In this document: positions 34,832 to 43,849 of the stretch, one piece after another | Layout of the letters: each line of letters begins with the position of its first letter | Numbering within the stretch: the stretch's first letter is position 1 | Source: Acinetobacter sp. WU_MDCI_Axc73 | GTDB lineage: Bacteria; Pseudomonadota; Gammaproteobacteria; Pseudomonadales; Moraxellaceae | Direction: 5' to 3' | DNA length: 54,090 nucleotides | Assembly: GCF_025562455.1 (NCBI RefSeq) | Contig: NZ_JAHPRO010000022.1 | Location: forward strand, 1 to 54,090 | The notes under the pieces: model-generated | The model's database searches: none | Seen by the model: only the letters and a program-made list of their open reading frames with translations | What the model was told of the DNA's origin: nothing | Translations under genes and position numbers: made by a program

Positions 34832-35223
34832 ATATATAAGCCTATATGGATGGATTAACTATATTATTAATGACATAAACAAAAAAATAAACAACAAAAA
34901 CAATTAAAATAAAAATATATTATTATTTCATTCCAAATCAAACACTTACAAATAAATTATTTAATTTGTAAAATAATAAAAAGCATATTAAAACAGTCGT
35001 ATATTAGCTGAAATTAATCCGACTAAAATAGTTATATTTTAATTTTTAAATCCGACTAAAATAGTAATAATTAAATTTTAGACAAATTAAATAACCAACT
35101 GAAATGGTCGGATTGTGGATATGTGAGTTCTGCGACTAAATATTGAGATTAAATTTTTAATTTACTCATTATCTTTGAATGATCCTATGTCAGTTTTTCT
35201 TATTGATTAAAAGATATACATGA
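34832..35223. other. Regulatory spacer before the cyd operon
   Basis: About 390 very AT-rich bases between the YqiJ-like gene and cydP, both on the minus strand. It holds the motif repeats at 35016-35114 and probably the cyd promoter, though I could not pick a single convincing -10/-35 pair because of the AT bias. No gene seen. Confidence 0.5.
35016..35114. repeat. Repeated 17-bp operator-like motif upstream of cydP
   Basis: AATCCGACTAAAATAGT occurs at 35016-35032 and again, identical, at 35049-35065, 33 bases apart (about three helical turns). An inverted, partly changed copy (AATCCGACCATTTCAGT read on the minus strand) is at 35098-35114. A weaker GCGACTAAATAT follows at 35132. The spacing and orientation suggest cooperative binding of a regulator; it is neither a standard FNR/Anr box nor an obvious ArcA box. 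Confidence 0.6.
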
Positions 35224-35835
35224 TTATTGTTGTGGTGTAAATAAGTGATTTGATACTGCAATTTTTTTTGCGATGTAATGTGTCTGTTTAAAACGAATTA
35301 AAATAACCTGTGAACGGAATTCTAGTTCCCCAAATTCTGGTTCAACTTGTACGTAGTGAATCTGACCAAATTCGTCACGAATGCGGGCTTGCGCTGAAAA
35401 TCCTGGACGAGCATTGCCGCTTGAGATGGTTGCGAGTCGCCCAAGTAGACTGGTGTTGTGATGTTCGATCTGTGGTTTAATGACTTGATCAAGACAGTGA
35501 ATCATAAATACTGTAAAGAATATAGCAATAACAAGTGCAGGCAAAATCAGATAGAAGGGCGAAACAAAGCTGTGCTGTTTGGCAAAAAAAGCAAGTTGTA
35601 AAAAATAACCAGCAAAACTGAAATTGATTAAAAAAAAGACAAGAATGAGAACTTTTGAAAACTTAACATTAAGGAGTGGCGAGTACACTAGCCAATTTGG
35701 AGAAATTTTCTGAATAACAGTACTGGGGCGTACTCCAATATAAATACCAATAGTTTCTGCCATGCTAAGAACAATTAGGGCAACCACACTTAAATGAAAA
35801 GGAAGCAAGTCGTAGTTGAAGAAAAATTCTGACAT
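35224..35835 (-). CDS. YqiJ-like membrane protein with OB-fold domain
   Basis: A 203-residue protein with four hydrophobic segments in the first 115 residues (the first at LSVVALIVLSMAETIGIYIG) and a C-terminal OB-fold-like part (ARPGFSAQARIRDEFGQIHY, VQVEPEF). This matches the YqiJ/DUF1449 group, relatives of NfeD that usually sit beside a flotillin (YqiK). No flotillin gene is next to it here. The likely role is in membrane organisation. It follows the Rieske gene by 17 bases. Confidence 0.8.
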   Translation of the reverse strand: MSEFFFNYDLLPFHLSVVALIVLSMAETIGIYIGVRPSTVIQKISPNWLVYSPLLNVKFSKVLILVFFLINFSFAGYFLQLAFFAKQHSFVSPFYLILPALVIAIFFTVFMIHCLDQVIKPQIEHHNTSLLGRLATISSGNARPGFSAQARIRDEFGQIHYVQVEPEFGELEFRSQVILIRFKQTHYIAKKIAVSNHLFTPQQ

Positions 35836-35852
35836 GGCAAAAACCTGAGAAA

Positions 35853-36176
35853 TTATTCTGTTAAGTAAATTCCACCATCTGAATGTATCTGAATTTCAAC
35901 TTTCGTTAAAAACTCACCCAAACAAGGGCCCGAAATACATTCACCTGTTTCTACATTAAACAGTGCACCATGCGTTGAACACTCAATAAACTCCTGATCT
36001 TGATCTAGGAATTGATTTTCCAGAAATTCGAGTTCAACTTGTAGATGCGGGCAGATATTTTGATAAGCAAAAAAAACACCATCACGCTGCGTAATAAAAA
36101 TAGTCTCTCCCTGAGGAATTTCATAAGAACGTGCTTCGCGCTCAGGGATATCCTCGGTCATGCAAATTTTTTCCAT
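35853..36176 (-). CDS. Small Rieske 2Fe-2S protein
   Basis: A protein of about 107 residues consisting of one Rieske domain. The cluster ligands are in CPHL (Cys-x-His) and CSTH (Cys-x-x-His), 22 residues apart, in the order NICPHLQVELE and ECSTHGALF. No membrane anchor. It resembles the ferredoxin component of dioxygenases or NirD-like proteins. The exact start is unclear: ATG codons at 36188, 36176 and 36161 are in frame. It starts two bases after the end of the kinase gene. Confidence 0.85.
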   Translation of the reverse strand: MEKICMTEDIPEREARSYEIPQGETIFITQRDGVFFAYQNICPHLQVELEFLENQFLDQDQEFIECSTHGALFNVETGECISGPCLGEFLTKVEIQIHSDGGIYLTE

Positions 36177-36178
36177 AT

Positions 36179-37183
36179 TTATGCACATTCAGTCTGGAAA
36201 TTTTTAAGTAGTTTAGCATAGTTTTCAATATCTAAACGCGGACCATATTGCGCAACCACTTCACTTGAAATCAAGATAGCAAGCTGAGTTGCATCTTCAA
36301 GAGACATCTGTTGATTGAGCGCATATAAAAAAGCACCCGCAAAGGCATCACCCGCACCATTGGCATCGACAGCAGTAACACGGCGACCACCTAAATGAAA
36401 ATGTGTGCTTGGAGAATACACTGAAGCGCCTTTAGCACCTTGTGTAATGACAATGGTATGATTTTTTAATTTCAATTTGGCAAATGCTTCATCCAATGTA
36501 TGTGTTTCGGTATACATCAGAGCCTCTTGCTCATTACAGAACAACACATCGACGCCTTCATCAATCAGTTCATTGAGACCATCACGTGCATATTGAACCA
36601 TAGCAGGATCCGAAAGCGATAACGCAATTTTGACTCCATGCTCACGTGCAACCTGACGTGCTTGCTTGACGGCTAATCGAGCTGAGGGACTAGTAGATAG
36701 ATATCCTTCGATGTAAAGCCATTGAGCATTTTTTAATGGTTCATAATCGACTTGGTCAGCAGAAAGTTCGGTGGTGATCCCCAAATAAGTATGCATAGTA
36801 CGCTCTGTGTCTGGGCTAATCAGTACCATACAAGTGCCCGTCACACCATCCGTTTTTGATTTTGTTGAAGTGTAAATGTCGGCGTCATTTAAACCATCAA
36901 GGTAAATTTGACCAAGTTCATCATTTCCTACTCGACAAGCATAAAATGCCGAACTGCCTAAAGCACTAAATGCAACGGTGGTGTTTGCTGCAGACCCACC
37001 ACTAGCTTGACCTTTATAATCCTGAGAATCTAATAGTTTTTGATATAATGCGGCTTGAGCTGGGCCATCCGTTAACTGCATGGTGCCTTTCTGCAAGCCT
37101 TGATTGGCTAAGAAATCATCAGATACTTTAAATTCCTGATCAATAAGTGCATTTCCAATTGCAAAAAGGTCAACAGTTGCCAT
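36179..37183 (-). CDS. PfkB-family kinase, adenosine kinase-like
   Basis: A 334-residue ribokinase-fold enzyme. The N-terminal motif GQASGGSAANTTVAFSALG and the C-terminal catalytic motif VDANGAGDAFAGAFLYAL (general base Asp) are complete. The overall sequence (DLFAIGNALIDQEFKVSDDF and EQEALMYTETHTLDEAF) is closest to the bacterial adenosine kinase group, which phosphorylates adenosine with ATP; inosine-guanosine kinase is an alternative. The ATG at 37183 is chosen over a longer frame to 37297 because conservation begins there and GAAGAC lies upstream. Confidence 0.85.
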   Translation of the reverse strand: MATVDLFAIGNALIDQEFKVSDDFLANQGLQKGTMQLTDGPAQAALYQKLLDSQDYKGQASGGSAANTTVAFSALGSSAFYACRVGNDELGQIYLDGLNDADIYTSTKSKTDGVTGTCMVLISPDTERTMHTYLGITTELSADQVDYEPLKNAQWLYIEGYLSTSPSARLAVKQARQVAREHGVKIALSLSDPAMVQYARDGLNELIDEGVDVLFCNEQEALMYTETHTLDEAFAKLKLKNHTIVITQGAKGASVYSPSTHFHLGGRRVTAVDANGAGDAFAGAFLYALNQQMSLEDATQLAILISSEVVAQYGPRLDIENYAKLLKNFQTECA

Positions 37184-37445
37184 GATTGTCTTCACAGGTA
37201 AAATCAAAGCACACAGTTTACACGATTGTTCAGTTTTACTGTAGTTCGATGAATAAATTTCATCATCAAAGAAAATATACTGTCCCGATTTACTCAACTA
37301 TGCCATTTAATTTTTATAATGTGGCTTGAAGAACTACCAAATTACAGCAAAACAAAGAAATTGTGTCAGATTAAAACTACCAAAATGGCACCTGACTAAG
37401 GCTATAATGGAGACCAATTATCAAAGCGAAATTTTAGGAGATCAC

Positions 37446-40385
37446 ATGACAGTAGATGTCACTGGAACTATTAATCAAACTGTACATCCTGCGTTTCAGT
37501 TGGTACGTCAACATCATGTTGAAGCTTTGGACATTCTAGTTTCTGAATATGCTCATAAAGTGACGGGCGCTGTTCATTATCATTTAGCCACTTCGCATGA
37601 TGAAAATGTTTTTTTAGTGGCGTTTCGTACTCAACCAATGGATTCAAAAGGTACGGCACATATTCTTGAGCATACTGCACTGTGTGGTTCAGAGAAATTT
37701 CCAGTACGTGATCCATTTTTTCTAATGATTCGTCGTTCATTAAATACATTTATGAACGCGTTCACGGCGGCAGACTGGACAGCTTATCCATTTGCAACGC
37801 AAAATAAAAAAGATTTCCAAAACTTATTATCTGTATATTTAGATGCCGCTTTTGCAGCAAATTTGAACCCACTTGATTTTGCCCAAGAAGGGGTTCGTAT
37901 TGAGTTAGAAAATAGCGAACCTGTTTACAAAGGCGTGGTATTTAATGAAATGAAAGGCGCGATGAGTGCACCTTCAGATCAGCTTTATCACCAACTGGCT
38001 TATCACTTATTTCCTGAAACCACTTATCATTATAATTCTGGTGGTGATCCGAAAGACATTCCAGATTTAAGTTATGAGCAATTGGTCAATTTTTATAAGT
38101 CGCATTATCATCCAAGTAATGCGGTGTTTATGACTTTTGGAAATCAAAGTGCTTATGATCTGCAAGAGCAATTTGAAAAACTGGCTTTGGCAAAGTTTGA
38201 AAAAGGGACGACGCTTTATTCAACACCAGAAAAACGCTTGGCGGCGCCGATTGAAGTCACTGAAACCTATGCAGTAGATAGTGAAGATTTAACGGATAAA
38301 ACCTATCATGTATTGGCATGGTTATTACCGCAAGCCAGTGATATCAAGTTGCGTTTAGGTATGCGTCTGGTCGAAGGAATTTTACTGGAAAATTCAGCTT
38401 CACCTTTGCGTCATTATCTGGAAACTTGTGGTTATGCCCAATCGACGGGTCCACTTATGGGGGTGGATGATTCTAATTTTGAGATGACGTTCTATTGTGC
38501 TGTTCAAGGTTCAAATGCTGAACATGCCGAAGAGTTTAAGCAGGGCGTTCTCAGGGTTTTGCAGGATGTAGCATCGAAGCCGATCGATCAGGCGTTGGTT
38601 GATGCAATTTTGCATCAGATCGAATTGCATCAGCGCGAAATTAATGGCGATGGTATGCCTTATGGTTTGAGTTTGATCCTAAATGGTTTAAGTAGTGCGA
38701 TTCACCATAATGATCCGATTCATATTTGGGATGTAGATACTGCCATTGATCAGGTTAAAGAAGAACTAAAAGATCCAATGTGGTTATCAAATCTGATTCA
38801 AACCTATCTTTTGGACAATCCGCATCGTGTACAAATGACTTTGATTCCGGATGCTGAAAAATCAGCCAAAGAGCAAGCTGCGGAAAAAGCACGACTGGCG
38901 AAGATTGCTGAACATCTAACCGAGGCTGATCGTGCGAAGATAGAAGCAAATGCAGAGGCGTTAAAACAACGTCAGGATACACCTGATGATCTGGATTTAT
39001 TGCCAAAAGTTGGACTTGAAGATGTTCCAGCAGATTTGCATATTGTACAAGGTCAACTCAGAGAAATTATTTCCAATCGTCATGATTATCCCTTGAACTT
39101 ATACCATGCGGGAACCAATGGGATTTATTATCAACAGGTGTTGATTGAGATTCCAGATGAAGTGGTACAGTCGCCTTATTTTAGTTTATTGTCAATTTTG
39201 ATGGGTGAAGTGGGTGCGGGCGAATATGATTATTTGACTCTGCAACAAGTGCAAACGGCCTTAAGTGGTGGTTTGGGCATGGGTGCTTCATTACGTAGTA
39301 AAGTGGATGATAAAGGTAAAATTAGTGCATGGTTGACACTGACCACCAAGTCCTTAAATGAGCGATTGGATGCGATTGGTTTATTAAAACTCGCCTTTGA
39401 GAAGCTCCGTTTTGATGAGAAAGATCGCATTATTGAGTTATTACAACAACGCAAAACACGTTGGAAATCGCGTTTATCTGGTTCTGGTCATAGCTATGCG
39501 ATGCAAGCTGCATCACGCAATATGAGTGCATTGGCGCAGCGTGATTATCATAATACTGGCTTGGGTGCTTTAAACTGGTTAAGTGATCTAGTCGATGATA
39601 TTGAACAAAACGATAAGGCTTATGATCAATTGATTAATGAGTTAAAAGCGATTCATTTGAAGTTATTGCAAGCACCTAAACAGTTTTTATTGGTGTGTGA
39701 GGAACAACTTTCAGACCAGTTAATTGAAGAAATTCAAAATGTCTGGGATAAAGTTGAAATTGATGCGCAGCTTCCTGAAATTCAAAATATTTCACACCTC
39801 GAAAGTGATCAAGATGAAGCATGGTTAATTCAGACCAATGTTCAGTTTTGTGCCTCTGCTTATCCAGCCATTGAGGTTTCACATCCTGATGCAGCGCCAC
39901 TGATGGTACTCGCAGCCTATTTGCGTAATGGTTATTTACATAGTGCCATTCGAGAAAAAGGCGGAGCATATGGCGGTGGTGCAAGTTATGATGGTAATGC
40001 CTGTTCATTCCGTTTTTATAGCTATCGAGATCCACGTTTGGCTGAGACATTTAAAGATTTTGAGGCCAGTGTAGAATGGCTTTTGCATACACAGCAACAA
40101 CCTCATCAACTTGAAGAAGCAATTTTAGGATTGGTGTCGAGCATGGATAAACCTGGTTCACCTGCGGGTGAAGCCATAACGGCATGTTATGCGCTGTTGC
40201 ATGCACGCACACCATCCTTTAGGAAAACTTTAAGAGAACGTTTATTAAATGTCACGCTAGATGATTTACAACGTGTGGCTCAACAATATTTAATTGATCA
40301 GAAACCAACAAAAGCAGTGGTTGCACCGTTTGCAAAACGAGAACAACTTGAACAGCTCGGTTTTCAAATTAAACAAGTAGATTAA
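37446..40385 (+). CDS. M16C insulinase-like metallopeptidase (presequence protease type)
   Basis: A 979-residue enzyme with the zinc motif HILEH in TAHILEHTALCGSEKFPVRD and the downstream Glu, followed by MNAFTAADWTAYPFATQN, matching the M16C (PreP) group that closes as a single-chain clamshell on unfolded peptides. The second half (GAYGGGASYDGNACSFRFYS) contains the Arg/Tyr-type substrate-binding region. No signal peptide, so it is cytosolic. The ATG at 37446 has GGAG five bases upstream; the frame extends to 37326 without a ribosome site. Confidence 0.93.
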   Translation: MTVDVTGTINQTVHPAFQLVRQHHVEALDILVSEYAHKVTGAVHYHLATSHDENVFLVAFRTQPMDSKGTAHILEHTALCGSEKFPVRDPFFLMIRRSLNTFMNAFTAADWTAYPFATQNKKDFQNLLSVYLDAAFAANLNPLDFAQEGVRIELENSEPVYKGVVFNEMKGAMSAPSDQLYHQLAYHLFPETTYHYNSGGDPKDIPDLSYEQLVNFYKSHYHPSNAVFMTFGNQSAYDLQEQFEKLALAKFEKGTTLYSTPEKRLAAPIEVTETYAVDSEDLTDKTYHVLAWLLPQASDIKLRLGMRLVEGILLENSASPLRHYLETCGYAQSTGPLMGVDDSNFEMTFYCAVQGSNAEHAEEFKQGVLRVLQDVASKPIDQALVDAILHQIELHQREINGDGMPYGLSLILNGLSSAIHHNDPIHIWDVDTAIDQVKEELKDPMWLSNLIQTYLLDNPHRVQMTLIPDAEKSAKEQAAEKARLAKIAEHLTEADRAKIEANAEALKQRQDTPDDLDLLPKVGLEDVPADLHIVQGQLREIISNRHDYPLNLYHAGTNGIYYQQVLIEIPDEVVQSPYFSLLSILMGEVGAGEYDYLTLQQVQTALSGGLGMGASLRSKVDDKGKISAWLTLTTKSLNERLDAIGLLKLAFEKLRFDEKDRIIELLQQRKTRWKSRLSGSGHSYAMQAASRNMSALAQRDYHNTGLGALNWLSDLVDDIEQNDKAYDQLINELKAIHLKLLQAPKQFLLVCEEQLSDQLIEEIQNVWDKVEIDAQLPEIQNISHLESDQDEAWLIQTNVQFCASAYPAIEVSHPDAAPLMVLAAYLRNGYLHSAIREKGGAYGGGASYDGNACSFRFYSYRDPRLAETFKDFEASVEWLLHTQQQPHQLEEAILGLVSSMDKPGSPAGEAITACYALLHARTPSFRKTLRERLLNVTLDDLQRVAQQYLIDQKPTKAVVAPFAKREQLEQLGFQIKQVD

Positions 40386-40405
40386 AAGAAAAACTGGAGA
40401 AACTT

Positions 40406-41599
40406 ATGTCGTTCAAATCTTTTGAACGAACACCGCTACAACTGAGCATGCTAAGTATGCTCAGTTGTATGGGGGTGTCTGTTGTACATGCGGAAATATC
40501 AGTGACATCAAATCAAACACCGAGTACTGTGGTGAAGACAGTTGAAGCGCCTGCTACACCAGCAAGTGCTAAAGCTTGTGTCGCATTAGATTCAAACGCA
40601 GATCGTCTGGCTTGTTATGATGCGATTTTCAAAGCACCTGTAGATACTCGAAATGCAATTGCGGCTCAGCTTGCTGCACCTGTCGAGCCTAAAGAGGATA
40701 AAGCGAAGCCTGAGACTTTAAAAGCCAAAGTCGAAGAAAAGGTGGGAAGTTTATTTGCATTGGAAGCCGACCCAATTGATCCAAATGTGTCTTTATTGGA
40801 TAAACGTTGGGAACTTTCTGAAAAAGCAAAATTGGGTACATGGAACATCCGAGCATTCAAGCCTGTCTATTTAATGCCAGTTTTTTGGACGACCAAGAAA
40901 AATGAATTTCCTTCAAGTCCAAACCCAAATAATACCGTGACAGAAAATCAAAATTTAGATTCGCTTGAGTCAAAATTTCAGCTTTCACTGAAAACAAAGG
41001 CTTGGGAAAATATCATTGGTAACAATGGCGATTTATGGCTTGGATATACGCAGTCTTCACGCTGGCAAGTTTATAATGGTGATGAGTCACGCCCGTTTCG
41101 TGAAACCAATTACGAGCCTGAGGCAAGCTTAATGTTTCGTACCAATTATAAAGTATTTGGTCTGGATGGGCGATTGCTTGGTGTGACTTTAAATCACCAA
41201 TCGAATGGTCGTTCTGATCCATTATCACGTAGTTGGAACCGTGTAATTTTTAATGTCGGATTTGAAAAAGACAATTTTGCTTTAATGCTACGTCCGTGGA
41301 TTCGTATTAAGGAAGATGCTAAGAATGATAATAATCCAGATATTGAGGATTATATCGGTCGGGGTGATCTAACCGCATTTTATAAATGGAATGACCATGA
41401 CTTCTCTTTAATGTTACGTCATTCATTAAAAGATGGTGATGATTCACATGGTGCAGCGCAGTTTGACTGGACATTTCCAATCAGTGGAAAGTTACGTGGA
41501 CACTTTCAGGTCTTTGATGGTTATGGTGAAAGTCTGATTGACTACAACCATCGTGCTACGTATTTTGGTCTGGGTATTTCGCTCATGGATTGGTATTAA
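40406..41599 (+). CDS. pldA: Outer-membrane phospholipase A
   Basis: A 397-residue protein. A signal peptide (about residues 1-29) precedes a long Ala/Lys/Glu-rich region (about 30-115) not found in E. coli PldA, then a 12-stranded barrel. The active site is intact: His264 and Ser266 in NHQSNGRSDPLSRSWN and Asn278, with the fixed spacing of His, His+2 and His+14. The enzyme hydrolyses phospholipids that reach the outer leaflet. A perfect 11-bp hairpin lies within its signal-peptide coding region at 40439-40467. Confidence 0.94.
   Translation: MSFKSFERTPLQLSMLSMLSCMGVSVVHAEISVTSNQTPSTVVKTVEAPATPASAKACVALDSNADRLACYDAIFKAPVDTRNAIAAQLAAPVEPKEDKAKPETLKAKVEEKVGSLFALEADPIDPNVSLLDKRWELSEKAKLGTWNIRAFKPVYLMPVFWTTKKNEFPSSPNPNNTVTENQNLDSLESKFQLSLKTKAWENIIGNNGDLWLGYTQSSRWQVYNGDESRPFRETNYEPEASLMFRTNYKVFGLDGRLLGVTLNHQSNGRSDPLSRSWNRVIFNVGFEKDNFALMLRPWIRIKEDAKNDNNPDIEDYIGRGDLTAFYKWNDHDFSLMLRHSLKDGDDSHGAAQFDWTFPISGKLRGHFQVFDGYGESLIDYNHRATYFGLGISLMDWY
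40439..40467 (+). promoter_or_regulatory. Hairpin inside the pldA signal-peptide coding region
   Basis: CAACTGAGCAT is followed after seven bases by ATGCTCAGTTG, a perfect 11-bp stem, 34-62 bases into the coding sequence. In the protein it encodes the repeated LSMLSML stretch. As mRNA it could slow initiation or early elongation. Confidence 0.5.
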
Positions 41600-41626
41600 T
41601 CCATTATAAATAGCATCATGATTTAT

Positions 41627-41657
41627 AAAACGCTCAATACACCTATTGGGCGTTTTT
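41627..41657 (+). terminator. Terminator after pldA
   Basis: A 12-bp stem with one G-T pair (AAAACGCTCAAT / ATTGGGCGTTTT), a six-base loop and TTTTTATT. The mirrored T run is short, so it may also partly end the convergent ktrB transcript. Confidence 0.8.
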
Positions 41658-41692
41658 ATTCGATCGATGTTCTAAAAAATTAAAGTTGAGTA

Positions 41693-43030
41693 TTAACCAA
41701 TTTGAATGTCTGCACTCGGATGCTTAAGTCGACTTTTCTTGGGTGTTGCAATTAGATATGCCAGCGTAAGGGGGCCTAAACGACCTGCAAACATCAGTAA
41801 ACTCAGTACAAATAAGCTACCGTTATGTAATTCTCCCGTGATACCTCGGGATAAACCGACTGTGCAAGCCGCGGATACTACTTCGAAAAATAAATCTAGA
41901 AAATTTTTGTGTGGTTCCAAGATTAAGATCGTCATAAAGCCGATAAAAATTAAACTTAAAGTAATCACGACAACAGCAAGTGCTTTAAAAGTACTTTCAT
42001 AGGAAATAGAACGATTAAATACTCGAATCTCATCGTTTCGACGTAAAAAAGAGATAACACTCAATACTAAAATAAAAAAAGTACCGACTTTGATTCCACC
42101 CGCGGTACTGAGTGAACCACCCCCAATAAACATGAGAAACATGGTCAGTAGGGTGGAGCTATTCATCAAAGATGCGGTATCGATGGTGTTGAACCCAGAA
42201 GAACGAGGTACAGTCGCCTGAAACCACGCATTTACAGCTTGCTCGCCTAGATTCATTTGCATGAGCGTGAGTGGATTATTTGCTTCAATTAACCAAATGA
42301 GTAAAAATCCACTGATATTTAAAACGGCAATGGTTGATAATACGACTTTGCTATTGGTACTAAGCCTTTTCCAACGCTTATTTTGTTTGATATCCATCAA
42401 TACCATAAAGCCAATGCCGCCAAGTATGTACAAGAAACTAATCGCAAGGCATGCAAGATAATGACTTTGAAAAGTAACTAAGCTATCTGGGAATAACGAA
42501 AATCCAGCGTTATTAAAGGCAGAAACACTATAGAAAAAAGCATAATATAAAGCATGAGTGAATCCGAAGTCTGTTGTCCAGATGGACGTTAAAATGATGA
42601 TTCCTATGACTTCGAAAAATAAAGAATAAAAAAATACTGACTGTGCAATGGTTGTAACTTTAGATAAACTTGTCTGCCCCAAAGAGTCCTGCGCCATCAT
42701 TTGTTGTTTCAGTCCTAACTGGGGAGCAAGGCTCAACGCTGCCAGTATTGCAAAAGTCATAAAACCGAGACCACCACACTGAATCAAAAATAACAAAATA
42801 AGCTGACCCGTGGTAGTCAGAGACTGACCAATATTAACAACTGAAAGCCCCGTAATAGTCACTGCGGAAGTTGCTGTAAACAAAGCATCCATCCAACTTA
42901 AATTACCTTTATTGGCAAAAGGAAGTTTAAGTAAAAGCGTCCCAATGATAATAAAACTAAGAAATCCCAACGCCAGAAGTGAAGGTGGACTTAAGTTAAA
43001 GGTTTTATTCTCAAGTTTATCTTTCATCAT
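41693..43030 (-). CDS. ktrB: Potassium transporter KtrB (TrkH family)
   Basis: A 445-residue membrane protein with the four pore-loop repeats of the SKT family, for example TATSAVTITGLSVVNIG, FSVSAFNNAGFSLFPDS, PRSSGFNTIDTASL and SAACTVGLSRGITG, each with the filter glycine. It imports potassium, driven by the membrane and sodium gradients, gated by KtrA. The 445-residue length matches KtrB rather than the longer TrkH. It overlaps ktrA by 14 bases. Confidence 0.92.
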   Translation of the reverse strand: MMKDKLENKTFNLSPPSLLALGFLSFIIIGTLLLKLPFANKGNLSWMDALFTATSAVTITGLSVVNIGQSLTTTGQLILLFLIQCGGLGFMTFAILAALSLAPQLGLKQQMMAQDSLGQTSLSKVTTIAQSVFFYSLFFEVIGIIILTSIWTTDFGFTHALYYAFFYSVSAFNNAGFSLFPDSLVTFQSHYLACLAISFLYILGGIGFMVLMDIKQNKRWKRLSTNSKVVLSTIAVLNISGFLLIWLIEANNPLTLMQMNLGEQAVNAWFQATVPRSSGFNTIDTASLMNSSTLLTMFLMFIGGGSLSTAGGIKVGTFFILVLSVISFLRRNDEIRVFNRSISYESTFKALAVVVITLSLIFIGFMTILILEPHKNFLDLFFEVVSAACTVGLSRGITGELHNGSLFVLSLLMFAGRLGPLTLAYLIATPKKSRLKHPSADIQIG

Positions 43031-43682
43031 AACCTAGAAATCGTTTAGATAGTTTTTTGAGGGGTTCAAGATGACCTTCTATAATAAGAATATCTTTTGA
43101 TTGTACCGCATAAGAAGGTTCTGGATCATAAATGATATCTTTACCGCGTTGTAATAAAATCGTTCTAACATGTTGGGTCGCATCAATTAGACCTAGTAAA
43201 TGTACCCCGTTTAGATGTTTAGGAATTTCTACTTTTACGATGAAATGATTGTCATTGAGTGCCATATACCGACTGACCATCGGATAGTTTAAGGCTTGCG
43301 CGACACGTACGCCCATATCTTCTTCAGGGTGAATAATTTTATCGACATGCAGATGTGACAAAATCATATGATGCGCTTTAGTTTTTGCTTTAACCCAAAT
43401 TTTAGGAACGCCTAAATTTTTTAGGTGTAGTACACATAAAATACTGGCCTCAATATCTTCTCCAATCGCGACCACTACCGCAGCACAGTTTTTAATATTG
43501 AGTTCTTCAAGCACATGTTCATCACTTGCGTCAGCGATAACCGCATGGGTCAGTTGATCACCAACGTCTTCTACATTGCGCTTAATCGTATCTATTCCAA
43601 TTACATCATGATTAAGCTGCGCGAGTTGTAATGCAACTGTTGCACCAAAACTACCTAAGCCAATGACAGCGAATTGAGCCAT
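43017..43682 (-). CDS. ktrA: Potassium transporter gating subunit KtrA
   Basis: A 221-residue cytosolic RCK protein. The Rossmann motif VIGLGSFGATVALQLA (residues 6-21) binds ATP/ADP or NAD(H), with DTIKRNVEDV as the following acidic end; the C-terminal RCK_C domain spans about residues 140-215. It forms an octameric ring below the KtrB dimer. Overlap with ktrB ensures coupled synthesis. Confidence 0.93.
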   Translation of the reverse strand: MAQFAVIGLGSFGATVALQLAQLNHDVIGIDTIKRNVEDVGDQLTHAVIADASDEHVLEELNIKNCAAVVVAIGEDIEASILCVLHLKNLGVPKIWVKAKTKAHHMILSHLHVDKIIHPEEDMGVRVAQALNYPMVSRYMALNDNHFIVKVEIPKHLNGVHLLGLIDATQHVRTILLQRGKDIIYDPEPSYAVQSKDILIIEGHLEPLKKLSKRFLGYDER

Positions 43683-43790
43683 ATAAAACCTGATCTTTGT
43701 GTAGTAAGTTAAATTCTAAATTTTGGTAATGCTTGATGATTAAATTAGTTTATTATTTTTGAATAAGTTTTAGTGCAAAGAAGTGTTAAA

Positions 43791-43829
43791 AAACCGATCA
43801 GGCAGGTTGATCCAAATCCTAATCGGTTT
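43791..43829 (-). terminator. Terminator after ilvA
   Basis: An 8-bp stem (AAACCGAT / ATCGGTTT) with a long 23-base loop, followed on the minus strand by TTTTTTAACAC. It lies about 20 bases past the ilvA stop. Confidence 0.6.
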
Positions 43830-43849
43830 ATATTAGAAAACGCTGAAAA

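Noticed and set aside
35016..35114. FNR/Anr boxes upstream of cyd
   Set aside because: The repeats do not fit TTGAT-N4-ATCAA in either orientation.
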